Notes under the pieces: generated by a model | Seen by the model: only the letters and a program-made list of their open reading frames with translations | What the model was told of the DNA's origin: nothing | Database searches by the model: none | Source: Bog-159 sp963818855 | GTDB lineage: Bacteria; Acidobacteriota; Terriglobia; Bryobacterales; Bryobacteraceae | Length of the DNA: 64,000 bases | NCBI GenBank assembly: GCA_963818855.1 | Contig: CAWFUH010000001.1 | Coordinates: forward strand, 62,001-126,000 | Direction of reading: 5' to 3' | Program-made: the position numbers and the translations under genes | Shown here: positions 16,962 through 26,025 of the stretch, in pieces | How the letters are laid out: each line of letters starts with the position of its first letter | How positions within the stretch are numbered: the first letter of the stretch is position 1

Positions 16962-17432
16962 GGATTTCGCGTTGGATTTCGCGGCATTTTCCGTCGAGCT
17001 GGGAGCACTTTGTAATGAATTTTGCATTCGCGGGTGGACGCGGGGATGCCTGGGCGGAAGTAGCGGTTTTCCTGAATCCTTTGATCTTGGGAGTGATCTT
17101 GGGCGTTGATCTTGGGCGCGGGCAGGCGGATTTTACGGCAGCGTTCGAGGCTGGCTATGGTATTCGAGACGGCGCGATCGACACGGGCCTGGGTGAGGTA
17201 GCAGTGGTGGCTGGCGAGGGCGGCCTCGGCGGCGTCCAGGCGGGCCAGTTCCCATGGTTGACGGCGATTTGCTCGACCAGGTTTTTTCCATTTCGTCCGG
17301 AGGCATTTTGGTCTTCGCCGGGGACGATGATGGCTTCCGCGCGCCGGGCGTGGACGGGCATCGAAGCGAACTTTCGCCTTGCCTTCGGGTTTTTGGGGCG
17401 GTGGATTGCTGCGCGTTGCGGCGATTGGCCTC
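16962..17432 (-). pseudogene. Frameshifted relic of an acidobacterial hypothetical family (NAQQSTGPKTPEGK type)
   Basis: Minus-strand reading with frame switching gives RRNAQQSTAPKT (about 17424-17389), PEGKAKVRFDAR (about 17385-17350), EAIIVPGEDQN (about 17336-17305), NLVEQIAVNH (about 17283-17253) and WELARLDAAEAALASHHCYL (about 17250-17190), then RAVSNTIASLERCRKIRLPA (to about 17118). The blocks are in the order expected for a small protein repeatedly found in Acidobacteria and annotated only as hypothetical, but they occupy different frames, so at least three indels are present. A second, more damaged copy is at the right edge of the window. Function unknown. Confidence 0.65.
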
Positions 17433-17565
17433 GTCGGCTGGAACGGCTGCGAAGGAAGATGTTAATTAGCCGCCGATGCACGCCGATTCACGCCGATAAG
17501 GGCTGGTCTCGAGTCCGTTTGTTTGGTGAAACGCGGATTGAGAAAAATTGGCTAGGCTTGTGACT

Positions 17566-17650
17566 GGCCCCACAGGACAGCCTGGCCACAACCAGCAGCG
17601 GGTCAAGCGAAGCCCCGCGCCGGCTAAAGCTGGCTAAAGCCCCCCTCCAA
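17566..17650. repeat. Adjacent relic of repeat A and degenerate repeat B
   Basis: GGCCCCACAGGACAGCCTGG at 17566-17585 looks like half of a family A element. It is followed at 17597-17650 by a family B copy in which the first stem is interrupted (AGCGGGTCAAGCGAAGCCCC) and the GGCTAAAGC unit is duplicated. Confidence 0.55.
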
Positions 17651-18316
17651 GCCCGCTCCCGCGGCGTTGATTTTGACAAGAAAGTACTTCATTGCGGCTG
17701 TTATCCCGGCGATGTGTGCTCGAAGCTGGCAGCCGCTCAGCAGTCCCAAGGCGCGGACACCAGCGCTGCGCTCGAACGCGCCATATCCCTGGATCCCGGG
17801 AAACGCGGAGACGTAGACACGCCTGGGCCTCGAGGCTGAAATGCGCGGGGACCTGCGCAACGCGGAAAGCCACCTGCTGCTGTGACCCAGGTACGGTAAG
17901 GCAGAAAACGCCATTTTCCGCTGCGATCTTCAGACCGGCTATTTGGCGGGAAGTGGACTTCCGACGCAAGCGTGGACGCCCGCTCCACCGGGCTTTGTTG
18001 TATTGTCTAATACAGACTAATCTGAGAGAAAGCATTCAGCCGGCTGTCGGACGGCGCCGGCAAAGCATCGGTATCTCTCAGTAAAACCTGCGTGTTTGAG
18101 TAGTGTTGCCCGGAAATTTCGATAAGAACTGAGGCATGTAAACAAGGGAAATAACACTTGTAAGGCAGGGCATTCGGATGTAGAATCGTTGCTGGCCGGA
18201 AGGGGATACGCAAGCCCGCGCCACTTAGCCCGGGTCTAAAAGCATCGCACAGTGAACATCCGAGGAATGACTCACTCTGTTCTTTGAATGTCGACTTCCC
18301 GGCCATGAGGATAATA
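17651..18316. other. gene-free stretch upstream of the sedolisin gene
   Basis: No gene is recognised. Open frames on both strands between 17692 and 18084 lack known motifs and credible starts. The last 12 bases carry the GAGG ribosome-binding site for the sedolisin start. This could be another decayed gene, but nothing supports a family assignment. Confidence 0.4.
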
Positions 18317-20392
18317 ATGACACTCCAAAACGACGACGCGAAGCTACAAAAAATGCCGCGCTACGGGCGATATGCCACCGTTCTAACTCTGATTTCTTGT
18401 GCAGCATTGCCCCTCAGCGCTGCCACCGGGCAGTTAGTTGCGAATACGGTGCCCCGATATGTGGCCGCGGCCACTAACCTGGGTCCCGCCAATCCTTCGT
18501 CCATTATCGATGTCAGCATCTGGCTGAACCTGCACAATCGCAGCGCGCTGGACACGTTGGCCGCCCAGTTATACAACCCGTCTTCCCCGAATTACCGTCA
18601 CTGGCTCAAGCCAGCGGACCTGATTGCCCAGTTCGGCCCTTCCACGCAGGAAGCGGCCGCCGTGCAACAGTTTTTCCAGGCGCACGGCCTAAGTATTGTC
18701 ACGGTCGGTCCGGGTAATCTTTTCGTGCGCGCGCGCGGCACGCTGGGCAATGTGGAGAAAGCATTCCAGGTGCAAATCAACAACTACTCCGTACGCGGGA
18801 CGACGTACTTTGCGCCAGCCAGCGATCCATATGTAGATGGTCCGGCCGCTGGGCTGGTGAGGGCTGTCTCGGGACTGGACAACAGCGTCTTTTCACATCC
18901 CTTGTTGGCCCGTCCGACTTTTCCCGGGACCACCGCCAGCGTGCAGCCCGCTGGCTCCGGCGGCTTCACTACCAATTGTTTCCCCGGTGTGAAGAGCGAG
19001 GAGTTCAGCACCGAAGGTACTTATCCCACAGGGACCTATAGAGGCAATGTTTACTTTGGAAGCGCTACTAATCCCAGCCCCGGCTGCGGCTACACACCCG
19101 CGGAAATGGCCACGGCATACAATCTCACGGGCTTGTACAACGAAGGATACAACGGAGCGGGCCAAACCATCACGATCATAGACTGGTGCGGTTCGCCTAC
19201 GGTCCAAAAAGATGCTAATACGTTTTCGCAGAGGTATGGCCTGCCGGCTTTGACTTCTTCGAATTTCACCATTACCGAGGTGCCCATACCATCGCAATGT
19301 TCGGGCCCGGATACGGAAATCAACCTGGACGTAGAATGGTCCCACGCGGTGGCGCCGGGCGCCAACATTAACCTGGTAGTGCCGCCTTCGGCGAGTTTCC
19401 AGGACACTGACGAAGCTGAGTCCTATATCGTCATATACGGTCTGGGTAGCGTGATTTCGGGCAGCTATGGGGCAGCGGAATCGGAAGTCGCGGTGACAGA
19501 ACTGGACAACGAGAATCTGATTGCGCAGATGGCCGCGGTGTCCGGCATCTCGGCGAACTTCTCCACCGGCGATGGGGGCGACTTTAGCGCGGATGGCATA
19601 CCTCCGACGGTTTCCAGCCCGGCCAGCGGGAGCTATGCCACCGGCGTGGGCGGCGTTTCGGTCGCGCTGAATCCCGACAACAGCATCGCCTGGCAGAGCG
19701 GGTGGGGCAACGACGAGCTTCTGTTCGTGGAACCGGGGTTCATCTTCGATCCCCCGCTGAACCTGGGGTTATACGCCGGCTCGGGTGGCGGGCCGAGTGG
19801 TGTGTTCGGTAAACCCACTTTCCAAAGTGCATTGCCCGGCACCTGGCGGCTGCTTCCGGATATCTCGTGGGTGGCCGATCCGTTTACGGGAGTGATCGTG
19901 GTGGAAACCGAGCCGGGCTATAGTCCTCCGCAGCAGTCGTTCGCCATCGGCGGGACCAGCGTATCGTGCCCCATGTTCTCCGGCCTGTGGGCGATTGCCA
20001 ATCAGGCGGCAGGCGTGCCTTTGGGCCAGGCCGCATCCTATGTGTACTCCCTGCCGGCGGGTGCCGTCACCGACGTCGTTCCGGTCGGTTCGGTGAATAA
20101 TGTGTTCGCCAACATTCAGGAAAGCAGTACTGTTTCGGATAAGTACGACGCCAAGGCCGTGATGGGCGGTGCGATTGAGGGCGAATTCATTAGCGCTCTA
20201 TGGAACTATCCTTACGAGGGCGGCTTGTTGCTGGGACTCTCGTTCGGCACCGATTGTAACGCATCGGCCGAAGGGTTTGGCACGCTCTGCACCTCACCTA
20301 CCGCGCTAAAAACCGCGGTCGGTTGGGACAACGTGACGGGTGTTGGGACGCCCAGCGCGTGGACCTTCGTCAACTCTTTTAAGCCGCAGTAG
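18317..20392 (+). CDS. S53 family sedolisin (pro-kumamolisin) peptidase
   Basis: 691 residues. The signal peptide (ATVLTLISCAALPLSAATG) is followed by the pro-kumamolisin activation domain, about residues 40-190 (SSPNYRHWLKPADLIAQFGP, FLKPADLI-type motif). The catalytic domain shows the sedolisin Glu-x3-Asp pair, E334 and D338 in DTEINLDVEWSHAVAPGA, and the nucleophile Ser548 in IGGTSVSCPMFSGLWA. These are acid-acting secreted endopeptidases activated by self-removal of the pro-domain. ATG 18317 is chosen because GAGG lies 6 bases upstream; a TTG at 18284 and an ATG at 18305 are in frame but poorly supported. The C-terminal part is rich in Gly and Ser with four Cys. Monocistronic. Confidence 0.9.
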   Translation: MTLQNDDAKLQKMPRYGRYATVLTLISCAALPLSAATGQLVANTVPRYVAAATNLGPANPSSIIDVSIWLNLHNRSALDTLAAQLYNPSSPNYRHWLKPADLIAQFGPSTQEAAAVQQFFQAHGLSIVTVGPGNLFVRARGTLGNVEKAFQVQINNYSVRGTTYFAPASDPYVDGPAAGLVRAVSGLDNSVFSHPLLARPTFPGTTASVQPAGSGGFTTNCFPGVKSEEFSTEGTYPTGTYRGNVYFGSATNPSPGCGYTPAEMATAYNLTGLYNEGYNGAGQTITIIDWCGSPTVQKDANTFSQRYGLPALTSSNFTITEVPIPSQCSGPDTEINLDVEWSHAVAPGANINLVVPPSASFQDTDEAESYIVIYGLGSVISGSYGAAESEVAVTELDNENLIAQMAAVSGISANFSTGDGGDFSADGIPPTVSSPASGSYATGVGGVSVALNPDNSIAWQSGWGNDELLFVEPGFIFDPPLNLGLYAGSGGGPSGVFGKPTFQSALPGTWRLLPDISWVADPFTGVIVVETEPGYSPPQQSFAIGGTSVSCPMFSGLWAIANQAAGVPLGQAASYVYSLPAGAVTDVVPVGSVNNVFANIQESSTVSDKYDAKAVMGGAIEGEFISALWNYPYEGGLLLGLSFGTDCNASAEGFGTLCTSPTALKTAVGWDNVTGVGTPSAWTFVNSFKPQ

Positions 20393-20494
20393 GGCTCGCG
20401 GGCGGCGTTTGGCCGCCCATAGTCATCGCCGGCTGCGCGCCATGTGCCGCCGGCGATGCTCTGTCTGCCTGTCCGCGGAATGACGTCTTGGTGC

Positions 20495-20536
20495 AGCGGG
20501 GCTGAAGCCCCGCGCCGGCTAAAGCCCGCCCTCCAA
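20495..20536. repeat. Dispersed double-hairpin repeat, family B, canonical copy
   Basis: GCGGGGCTGAAGCCCCGC hairpin plus the tail GCCGGCTAAAGCCCGCC and CTCCAA. It lies about 100 bases after the sedolisin stop and 56 bases before the 2-oxoglutarate dehydrogenase start. The copy at 63794-63836 is its near-exact reverse complement. Confidence 0.85.
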
Positions 20537-20591
20537 ACTCCTGCCCATCGCCGGGCGCACGGTATGATGGATAGGAAGGCCTCCCCGCAAA

Positions 20592-23500
20592 ATGCCCCTC
20601 AAAACCGATCCGGATCTTGGCATCAATAGTTGGTTGGAAGACGAGCTTTATCAGCAATATTTGAACGATCGCAGCGCAGTCGACGAAACCTGGAAGCACG
20701 TTTTCGAGGACGGACCCGGCGTGCGAACCGCGCCCGCCCCCCCGCCGGCTACACCTGCGCCGCCCAAAAACCTGCAGCCCCTGCGCGGCATCGCCGCTAA
20801 AATCGCGGAGAACATGAACGCCAGTGTGACCATTCCGCTGGCCACCTCGCAGCGCATCATCCCCGTCAAGGTGATGGATGAAAATCGCCGCATTATCAAC
20901 CAGCACCGTACGTTGGTCGGCAAGACCAAAGTATCCTACACGCATCTGATCGGCTGGGCCATTCTGAAAGCGCTCGACGATTTCCCCGGTTTGAATTATG
21001 CCTACGGCGAGGCCGGCGGGCAGCCCGCACGGGTGGTGCATCCGCAAATCAATCTGGGTATCGCGGTGGATGTGGCGGCGAAGGACGGCAGCCGCAACCT
21101 GCTGGTGCCCAACATCAAGAACGCCGGCGCGCTGGATTTCGCGCAATATGTGACCACCTTCGACGACCTGGTGGACCGCGCGCGCCGGGGCAAGCTGGCG
21201 CCCCAGGATTTCCAGGACACCACCATTTCGCTGACCAATCCGGGCACTGTGGGCACCATGGCATCCAGTCCGCGCCTAATGGCCGGCCAGGGCGCTATTA
21301 TCGCAGCGGGCGCCATCGATTACCCAGCCGAATTTCAGGGTGCGGCGCCGGAAACGCGCTCGATGTTGGGCATCAGCAAGGTGATGTCGCTTTCCTGCAC
21401 TTACGATCACCGCATCATACAAGGCGCGGAATCCGGCATGTTCCTGGGCAAAGCGCAGGCGCTGCTGGATGGCGCCGACGGTTTTTACGAAGAGATTTTC
21501 GCGCACCTGAAGATGCCGCACCAGCCCGTACGCTGGGAACCCGACCGCAACGTGATGCTGCCGGGCGGGGCCGGGGGCCGCACCGCCGAGATCGCCAAGG
21601 AAGCCGGCGTATTGCAGCTCATCAACGCGTACCGGGTGCGCGGCCATCTGATCGCCGACCTGGATCCGCTGGGAGGAGAGCCGCCCAATCATCCCGAACT
21701 CGATCCGACGACGTACGGTCTTACGATTTGGGACCTGGACCGCGAATTCCTGACCGGCAGCCTGAGCGAAGCGATGGGCGAGCATGGGCCGAAGCCGGTG
21801 GCCACGCTGCGCGAAATTCTGGAGACGCTGCGCCAGACCTATTGCGGCAAGATCGGCTGTGAGTACATGAACATCCAGCATCCGGAGCAGAAGCGCTGGC
21901 TGCAGCACCGCATGGAGCCGCAGGCCAACAACTGGCCGCTGGACCGCGAAACGCGCCTGCGGATTTTGCAGGGCTTGCTGAAGGCCGAGGAGTTCGAGCA
22001 TTTCCTGCATGCCCGCTTTGTGGGCCAGAAGCGCTTCGCGCTGGAGGGCGCCGAAACCGCCATCCCGATTCTGGACGAGTTGCTGGAGCGCGCCGCCGCG
22101 GGCAACGTACACGAAGTGGTCATGGGCATGGCGCATCGCGGGCGTTTGACGGTGCTGACCACGGTGGTCGGCAAGCCGGTGGCGGAGGTGTTCGCGCAAT
22201 TCGAAGGCGAACTCGATCCGGCCAGCACGCAGGGCTCCGGCGACGTGAAGTATCACCTGGGCGCGCGCGGCGTGTACCGCGCGGAAAGCGGCCGCGAGGT
22301 GCTGGTTTCGGTGTCGCCCAATCCCAGCCATCTGGAGGCCGTCGATCCGGTGGTGGAGGGCATCGTGCGGCCCAAGCAGGATCGCCTGGGCGACGAACGG
22401 CGCGAGCGGGTGATTCCCCTGCTCATCCACGGCGACGCGGCCTTCGCAGGGCAGGGCGTGGTGGCCGAGACGCTGAACCTTTCGCAACTGGACGGCTACT
22501 GCACGGGCGGCACCGTGCACCTGATCATCAATAATCAGATCGGCTTCACTACGCTGCCCGACGAAGCGCGATCCACGCCTTATTCGACGGACGTGGCGCG
22601 CGGCGTGCAGGCGCCAATTTTCCACGTGAACGGCGACGATCCGGAAGCGGCCATCCGGGTGGCGCAGATTGCCTTCGATTACCGCCAGCAGTTCAAGAAA
22701 GACGTGGTTATCGACATGTTCTGCTACCGCCGCCACGGGCATAACGAGGCCGACGACCCCAGTTATACGCAGCCGATCCTGTACCGCAAGATCAAGGAGC
22801 ATCCCGCGGTGGGCAAGCTCTACGGCGAGCGGCTGGTGCGCGAGGGCGTGCTCAGCGCCGAAGAAGTGGCGGAGGTTCGGAAGGGTTTCGCGCAGAACCT
22901 GGCGGCGGCTTACGACACGGCGCAGAAGAGCAACGAGCATTTCGCAGGACAGGAACTGGCGGCGGTGCCGCACGATGAGATCGCCAGCTTTTGCCCGCGC
23001 ACGTCGGTGAACAGGGCGACCATCGATCGCGTGATCCGCGCGCTGACGCAGTTCCCGGAGAATTTTCACCTGCATCCGAAGCTGCGGGGGTTCATCGAAC
23101 GGCGGCGCGAGGTGATCGCGAAAGGCGGGCCCATCGACTGGGCGTTCGGTGAAGCGCTGGCCTTTGGCACGCTGGCGCTCGAAGGGACGCCCGTGCGGCT
23201 GAGCGGTCAGGATTCCGGGCGCGGCACCTTCAGTCAGCGGCACCTGGTGTTCGTGGATTCCGAGAACGCCCGCAAGTACACACCGCTCGAGCACGTCTCG
23301 CCGGACCAGGCGCGCTTCGAAGTCTTCGACAGCTCGCTGAGCGAATACGCCGTGCTGGGCTTCGAGTTCGGCTACAGCGTGGCCGATCCGCTGACGCTGG
23401 TGCTGTGGGAAGCGCAGTTCGGCGATTTCGCCAACGGCGCGCAGATTCTGATCGACCAGTTTATTTCGAGCGCGGAATCCAAATGGGGGCAGCCCAGCGG

Positions 23501-24224
23501 CCTGGTGATGCTGCTGCCGCACGGCTTCGAGGGGCAGGGTCCGGAGCACTCCAGCGCGCGCATCGAACGCTTTCTGGTGCTGTGCGCCGGCAACAATATA
23601 CAGGTGGCCAACTGCACCACGCCGGCGCAGTATTTTCATTTGCTGCGGCGCCAGATGTACGGCGGCGCGGACCGGCGCGGCATGCGCAAACCGCTGGTGA
23701 TCTTCACGCCCAAGAGCCTGTTGCGGCATCACCAGGCTGTTTCGACGGTGGCCGAGTTGACCAGCGGCGGCTTCCGCGAGGTGCTGGCGGACGGTGCCGC
23801 GATCGACCCGGAGCAGGTAACGCGGGTGGTCTATTGTTCCGGGAAGATCTACTACGACCTGCTGGCCGCGCGCGAGGCGCACAAGGCGCATCACGTGGCG
23901 CTGGTGCGCATCGAGCAGCTGTATCCGTTCGCCGAAAGCGATGCCAACGACGCGCTGCTGCGCTATCCGCTGACCGCGGAGGTGGTGTGGGCGCAGGAAG
24001 AGCCGCGCAACATGGGGGCTTGGCGGTTCATCGAGGAACAGTTGCAGCCGCTGCTGACCTCAAGCGGGCGGGACTTGCGCTATGTGGGGCGTCCAGAGAG
24101 CGCCAGTCCGGCGACCGGGTCGGGACGGCGGCATCAGGAGGAGCAGGCGGCGATTACGGACGAGGCTATGTCGGAGCGGCCGGTGATTGAGTCGCGGCGG
24201 GTGCGGCTGGTTTCGCGGCGGTGA
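20592..24224 (+). CDS. kgd: Fused 2-oxoglutarate dehydrogenase E1 / dihydrolipoyl succinyltransferase domain (Kgd/OdhA-type)
   Basis: 1210 residues joining two enzymes of the TCA cycle. Residues 1-40 are the E1o N-terminal helix (INSWLEDELYQQYLNDRSAV). After a Pro/Ala linker (about 45-60), residues 65-310 are the E2 acyltransferase domain (LRGIAAKIAENMNASVTIPL; catalytic His in YDHRIIQGAESG). From about 345 the thiamine-dependent E1 follows (KRFALEGAETAIPILDELL, VVMGMAHRGRLTVL, FCYRRHGHNEADDPSYTQP). There is no lipoyl domain, as in actinobacterial Kgd/OdhA, so a separate lipoylated E2 must supply the swinging arm. The Gln after HRII, where ordinary E2 has Asp, is shared with Kgd. A tail of about 45 residues after the E1 core looks disordered. 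Expected activities are 2-oxoglutarate decarboxylation and transfer into the dehydrogenase complex. Confidence 0.92.
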   Translation: MPLKTDPDLGINSWLEDELYQQYLNDRSAVDETWKHVFEDGPGVRTAPAPPPATPAPPKNLQPLRGIAAKIAENMNASVTIPLATSQRIIPVKVMDENRRIINQHRTLVGKTKVSYTHLIGWAILKALDDFPGLNYAYGEAGGQPARVVHPQINLGIAVDVAAKDGSRNLLVPNIKNAGALDFAQYVTTFDDLVDRARRGKLAPQDFQDTTISLTNPGTVGTMASSPRLMAGQGAIIAAGAIDYPAEFQGAAPETRSMLGISKVMSLSCTYDHRIIQGAESGMFLGKAQALLDGADGFYEEIFAHLKMPHQPVRWEPDRNVMLPGGAGGRTAEIAKEAGVLQLINAYRVRGHLIADLDPLGGEPPNHPELDPTTYGLTIWDLDREFLTGSLSEAMGEHGPKPVATLREILETLRQTYCGKIGCEYMNIQHPEQKRWLQHRMEPQANNWPLDRETRLRILQGLLKAEEFEHFLHARFVGQKRFALEGAETAIPILDELLERAAAGNVHEVVMGMAHRGRLTVLTTVVGKPVAEVFAQFEGELDPASTQGSGDVKYHLGARGVYRAESGREVLVSVSPNPSHLEAVDPVVEGIVRPKQDRLGDERRERVIPLLIHGDAAFAGQGVVAETLNLSQLDGYCTGGTVHLIINNQIGFTTLPDEARSTPYSTDVARGVQAPIFHVNGDDPEAAIRVAQIAFDYRQQFKKDVVIDMFCYRRHGHNEADDPSYTQPILYRKIKEHPAVGKLYGERLVREGVLSAEEVAEVRKGFAQNLAAAYDTAQKSNEHFAGQELAAVPHDEIASFCPRTSVNRATIDRVIRALTQFPENFHLHPKLRGFIERRREVIAKGGPIDWAFGEALAFGTLALEGTPVRLSGQDSGRGTFSQRHLVFVDSENARKYTPLEHVSPDQARFEVFDSSLSEYAVLGFEFGYSVADPLTLVLWEAQFGDFANGAQILIDQFISSAESKWGQPSGLVMLLPHGFEGQGPEHSSARIERFLVLCAGNNIQVANCTTPAQYFHLLRRQMYGGADRRGMRKPLVIFTPKSLLRHHQAVSTVAELTSGGFREVLADGAAIDPEQVTRVVYCSGKIYYDLLAAREAHKAHHVALVRIEQLYPFAESDANDALLRYPLTAEVVWAQEEPRNMGAWRFIEEQLQPLLTSSGRDLRYVGRPESASPATGSGRRHQEEQAAITDEAMSERPVIESRRVRLVSRR

Positions 24225-24252
24225 AGCGCCGGCTCAAATTGCATTCCGCTCC

Positions 24253-24279
24253 AATACCATCTAGATTTTAGATGGTATT
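24253..24279 (+). terminator. Perfect 11-bp hairpin after kgd
   Basis: AATACCATCTA, loop GATTT, TAGATGGTATT, beginning 28 bases after the kgd stop. The pairing is perfect. It lacks a T-run, and the following bases start repeat A, so a terminator or mRNA 3'-end role is an inference. Confidence 0.5.
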
Positions 24280-24280
24280 G

Positions 24281-24323
24281 CGGGTCCTGGAGGACCCGCG
24301 CAGATCTGGAGTTCTGCCCCACA
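24281..24323. repeat. Dispersed double-hairpin repeat, family A
   Basis: GCGGGTCCTGGAGGACCCGC (from 24280) followed by CAGATCTGGAGTTCTG and CCCCACA. It comes directly after the 11-bp hairpin and ends about 30 bases before the convergent membrane-protein gene, so it separates two convergent transcription units. Confidence 0.8.
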
Positions 24324-24355
24324 GGTTTGCCGCATCCGGCCGCCCAAGACTTGTA

Positions 24356-25720
24356 TCAGCGATTAAACGGATACTCGTTGATCCAGTGAAACCCGCGCGT
24401 GGTGAGCAGATACTGATTATCAAATCGATGGAACTCCACCACCATCGGGTGACCGTCCAGATTGCCGCGCAGGACTAAGTGCTGGTTGTCGGGCTGTTGA
24501 TAAGTGAAGTCACCCTCTTGCTTCGATTGCCCGGACTTAAACTTCACCGTGTGCTTCGCTTCGTCGTAAGTTGTCTGGAAGAAAATCCGGGCGCCCTCGG
24601 CGTTCCTCAGATACAGCCATCGCGCCTGTTGAATAGCCAGTTGCCGCCAGCGCGCGCCTTCCGGCACCGCCGCGGGTTGTGAGCCGTCCGCGGTGAACTT
24701 ATCGGCGTTCCACACGCCGTATAGCGGGGCGTGCTTGAAGAATGTGCCCGAATACTGTTTGAGGCTCCGGTATCCACCCCAAATATTGTTATAGAGAACC
24801 GAGACGATTACCAGCGCCTGCAGAGTCACAGCGGCGATGCGCAGCCAGCGGCGCTCGAACGGGCGCAGCCACACACCCTCGAGGCGCGCGGGCTTATGCA
24901 GGATAAAGAAACGTAGCACGGCCACGGCGTCGGGGATCAGCAGAAAAAGCGACATCAGGATGAGGTGCACCGAATATAACTTCACCGGAACGTCATAGCA
25001 GAAGTTCAACATGGCAATGTTGAGCATGACGCACGTGGCTACCAACGCGCCGATGACGGTAGTCCGGCGAAATAACAGAAGCACGCCGGCAGTGACCTCC
25101 GCCATCCCGCAGAACCTGGTGTAGGCGGTGGATGCGCCCATGAAAGTCCAAAGAATACCCATGGGAGACGATTCCCCGTAGTTCTCGGCGAGAGTGGTCA
25201 TGTAGGGCGGCACGAACTGCAGCGGATACACCTTCGCGAAACCGTACGACAGCATCGTAAAAGCGAGAGTGAAGCGCACCAGCAGCCGTAGCCAGGCGTA
25301 AAGCGTCCGGTAGTTGGGCCGGCGCCGGTCAACCAGCGACCAGACCAGCGCCACACCGGCGGCGATGGTCGCGAAGCAGAACACCTGAACGTAATCGAGC
25401 GTGGTGTCGCCGCTGCCGGTCGGATGATATTTCGTCACTTCCCCGTGTAAGTGAAATACATGAACGGCCACCCATGGGCAGAGCGCCCGCCAGGGGGCTT
25501 CCGCGAACTTAGTCAGGCCTAAAGCATCATCTTCGTTCGCGGCGCCGAGTCCGAAGCTGGGAATCGCATCGAACAGGTTCGATCTTCCGGCATAGGGCCA
25601 GCAATAGAAAACGAGATATACGAAGGTGAAGCGGAACAGGATCCGGGCGGAAAGGCTCCAGCGTGCGGGTGTCGCCGCGGGTGCGGAAAGTGCTACCGGC
25701 TGGAGAACGGGGTCTGCCAT
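24356..25720 (-). CDS. DoxX/HTTM-like polytopic membrane protein
   Basis: 454 residues with roughly eight hydrophobic segments, among them FRFTFVYLVFYCWPYAG (about 28-44), VFCFATIAAGVALVWSL (about 112-128) and TTVIGALVATCVMLNIAML (about 222-240). GFAKVYPLQFVPPYMTTLAE and GMAEVTAGVLLLFRRTT are the conserved DoxX-like blocks. The last 120 residues are soluble (YLRNAEGARIFFQTTYDEA to the end) and probably extracytoplasmic. Related acidobacterial proteins are annotated DoxX family with no known reaction. It is convergent with kgd and apparently monocistronic. Confidence 0.75.
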   Translation of the reverse strand: MADPVLQPVALSAPAATPARWSLSARILFRFTFVYLVFYCWPYAGRSNLFDAIPSFGLGAANEDDALGLTKFAEAPWRALCPWVAVHVFHLHGEVTKYHPTGSGDTTLDYVQVFCFATIAAGVALVWSLVDRRRPNYRTLYAWLRLLVRFTLAFTMLSYGFAKVYPLQFVPPYMTTLAENYGESSPMGILWTFMGASTAYTRFCGMAEVTAGVLLLFRRTTVIGALVATCVMLNIAMLNFCYDVPVKLYSVHLILMSLFLLIPDAVAVLRFFILHKPARLEGVWLRPFERRWLRIAAVTLQALVIVSVLYNNIWGGYRSLKQYSGTFFKHAPLYGVWNADKFTADGSQPAAVPEGARWRQLAIQQARWLYLRNAEGARIFFQTTYDEAKHTVKFKSGQSKQEGDFTYQQPDNQHLVLRGNLDGHPMVVEFHRFDNQYLLTTRGFHWINEYPFNR

Positions 25721-25793
25721 AAGGCGCGCATGCGGCGCGAATGTCCCATGTTACTCCGGCGGCCGGACACTCGCAAGAAGATATAATCGCCGC

Positions 25794-26025
25794 ATGCCAT
25801 TTGTGCTCGCCCTCAACGACGGGCACCACCAACGCGCGCCGCACAGGCCTGGCGATCGATGCGGGCGAATCGGAGCCGCTGGCCAACTCGGTGCCGGATA
25901 CGGGCGGAGTCTACCTGGTCCTTGCATTCGTGGGTCTGGGTGCACCATATGGGGACACAGCCGCACCCACGCGGTTTGCGCCACGCTCGAAAGCATCGCG
26001 TATCAGTTCGGGCAGGGGCGGTTAA
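25794..26025 (+). pseudogene. glpK: Glycerol kinase relic with most of the gene deleted
   Basis: ATG 25794 begins MPFVLALNDG, then in the next frame GTTNAR, matching the FGGY kinase opening (VLALDQGTTSTRA). Shortly after comes LANSVPDTGGVYLVLAFVGL followed by GAPYGD, matching the C-terminal GlpK motif (SVPDSGGVYFVPAFTGLGAPYWD), and then TLESIAYQ in a third frame, matching ALESIAYQ. About 230 bases therefore hold both ends of a gene normally near 1,500 bases. The order is right and the frames are not, so this is a deletion relic. Its end overlaps the convergent lipoprotein gene. Confidence 0.75.

Noticed and set aside
21276..23894. 872-codon open frame on the minus strand inside kgd
   Set aside because: It is antisense to a fully conserved enzyme, has no family motifs and its composition (many His, Arg, Gln) is what a GC-rich codon pattern gives in the opposite frame.
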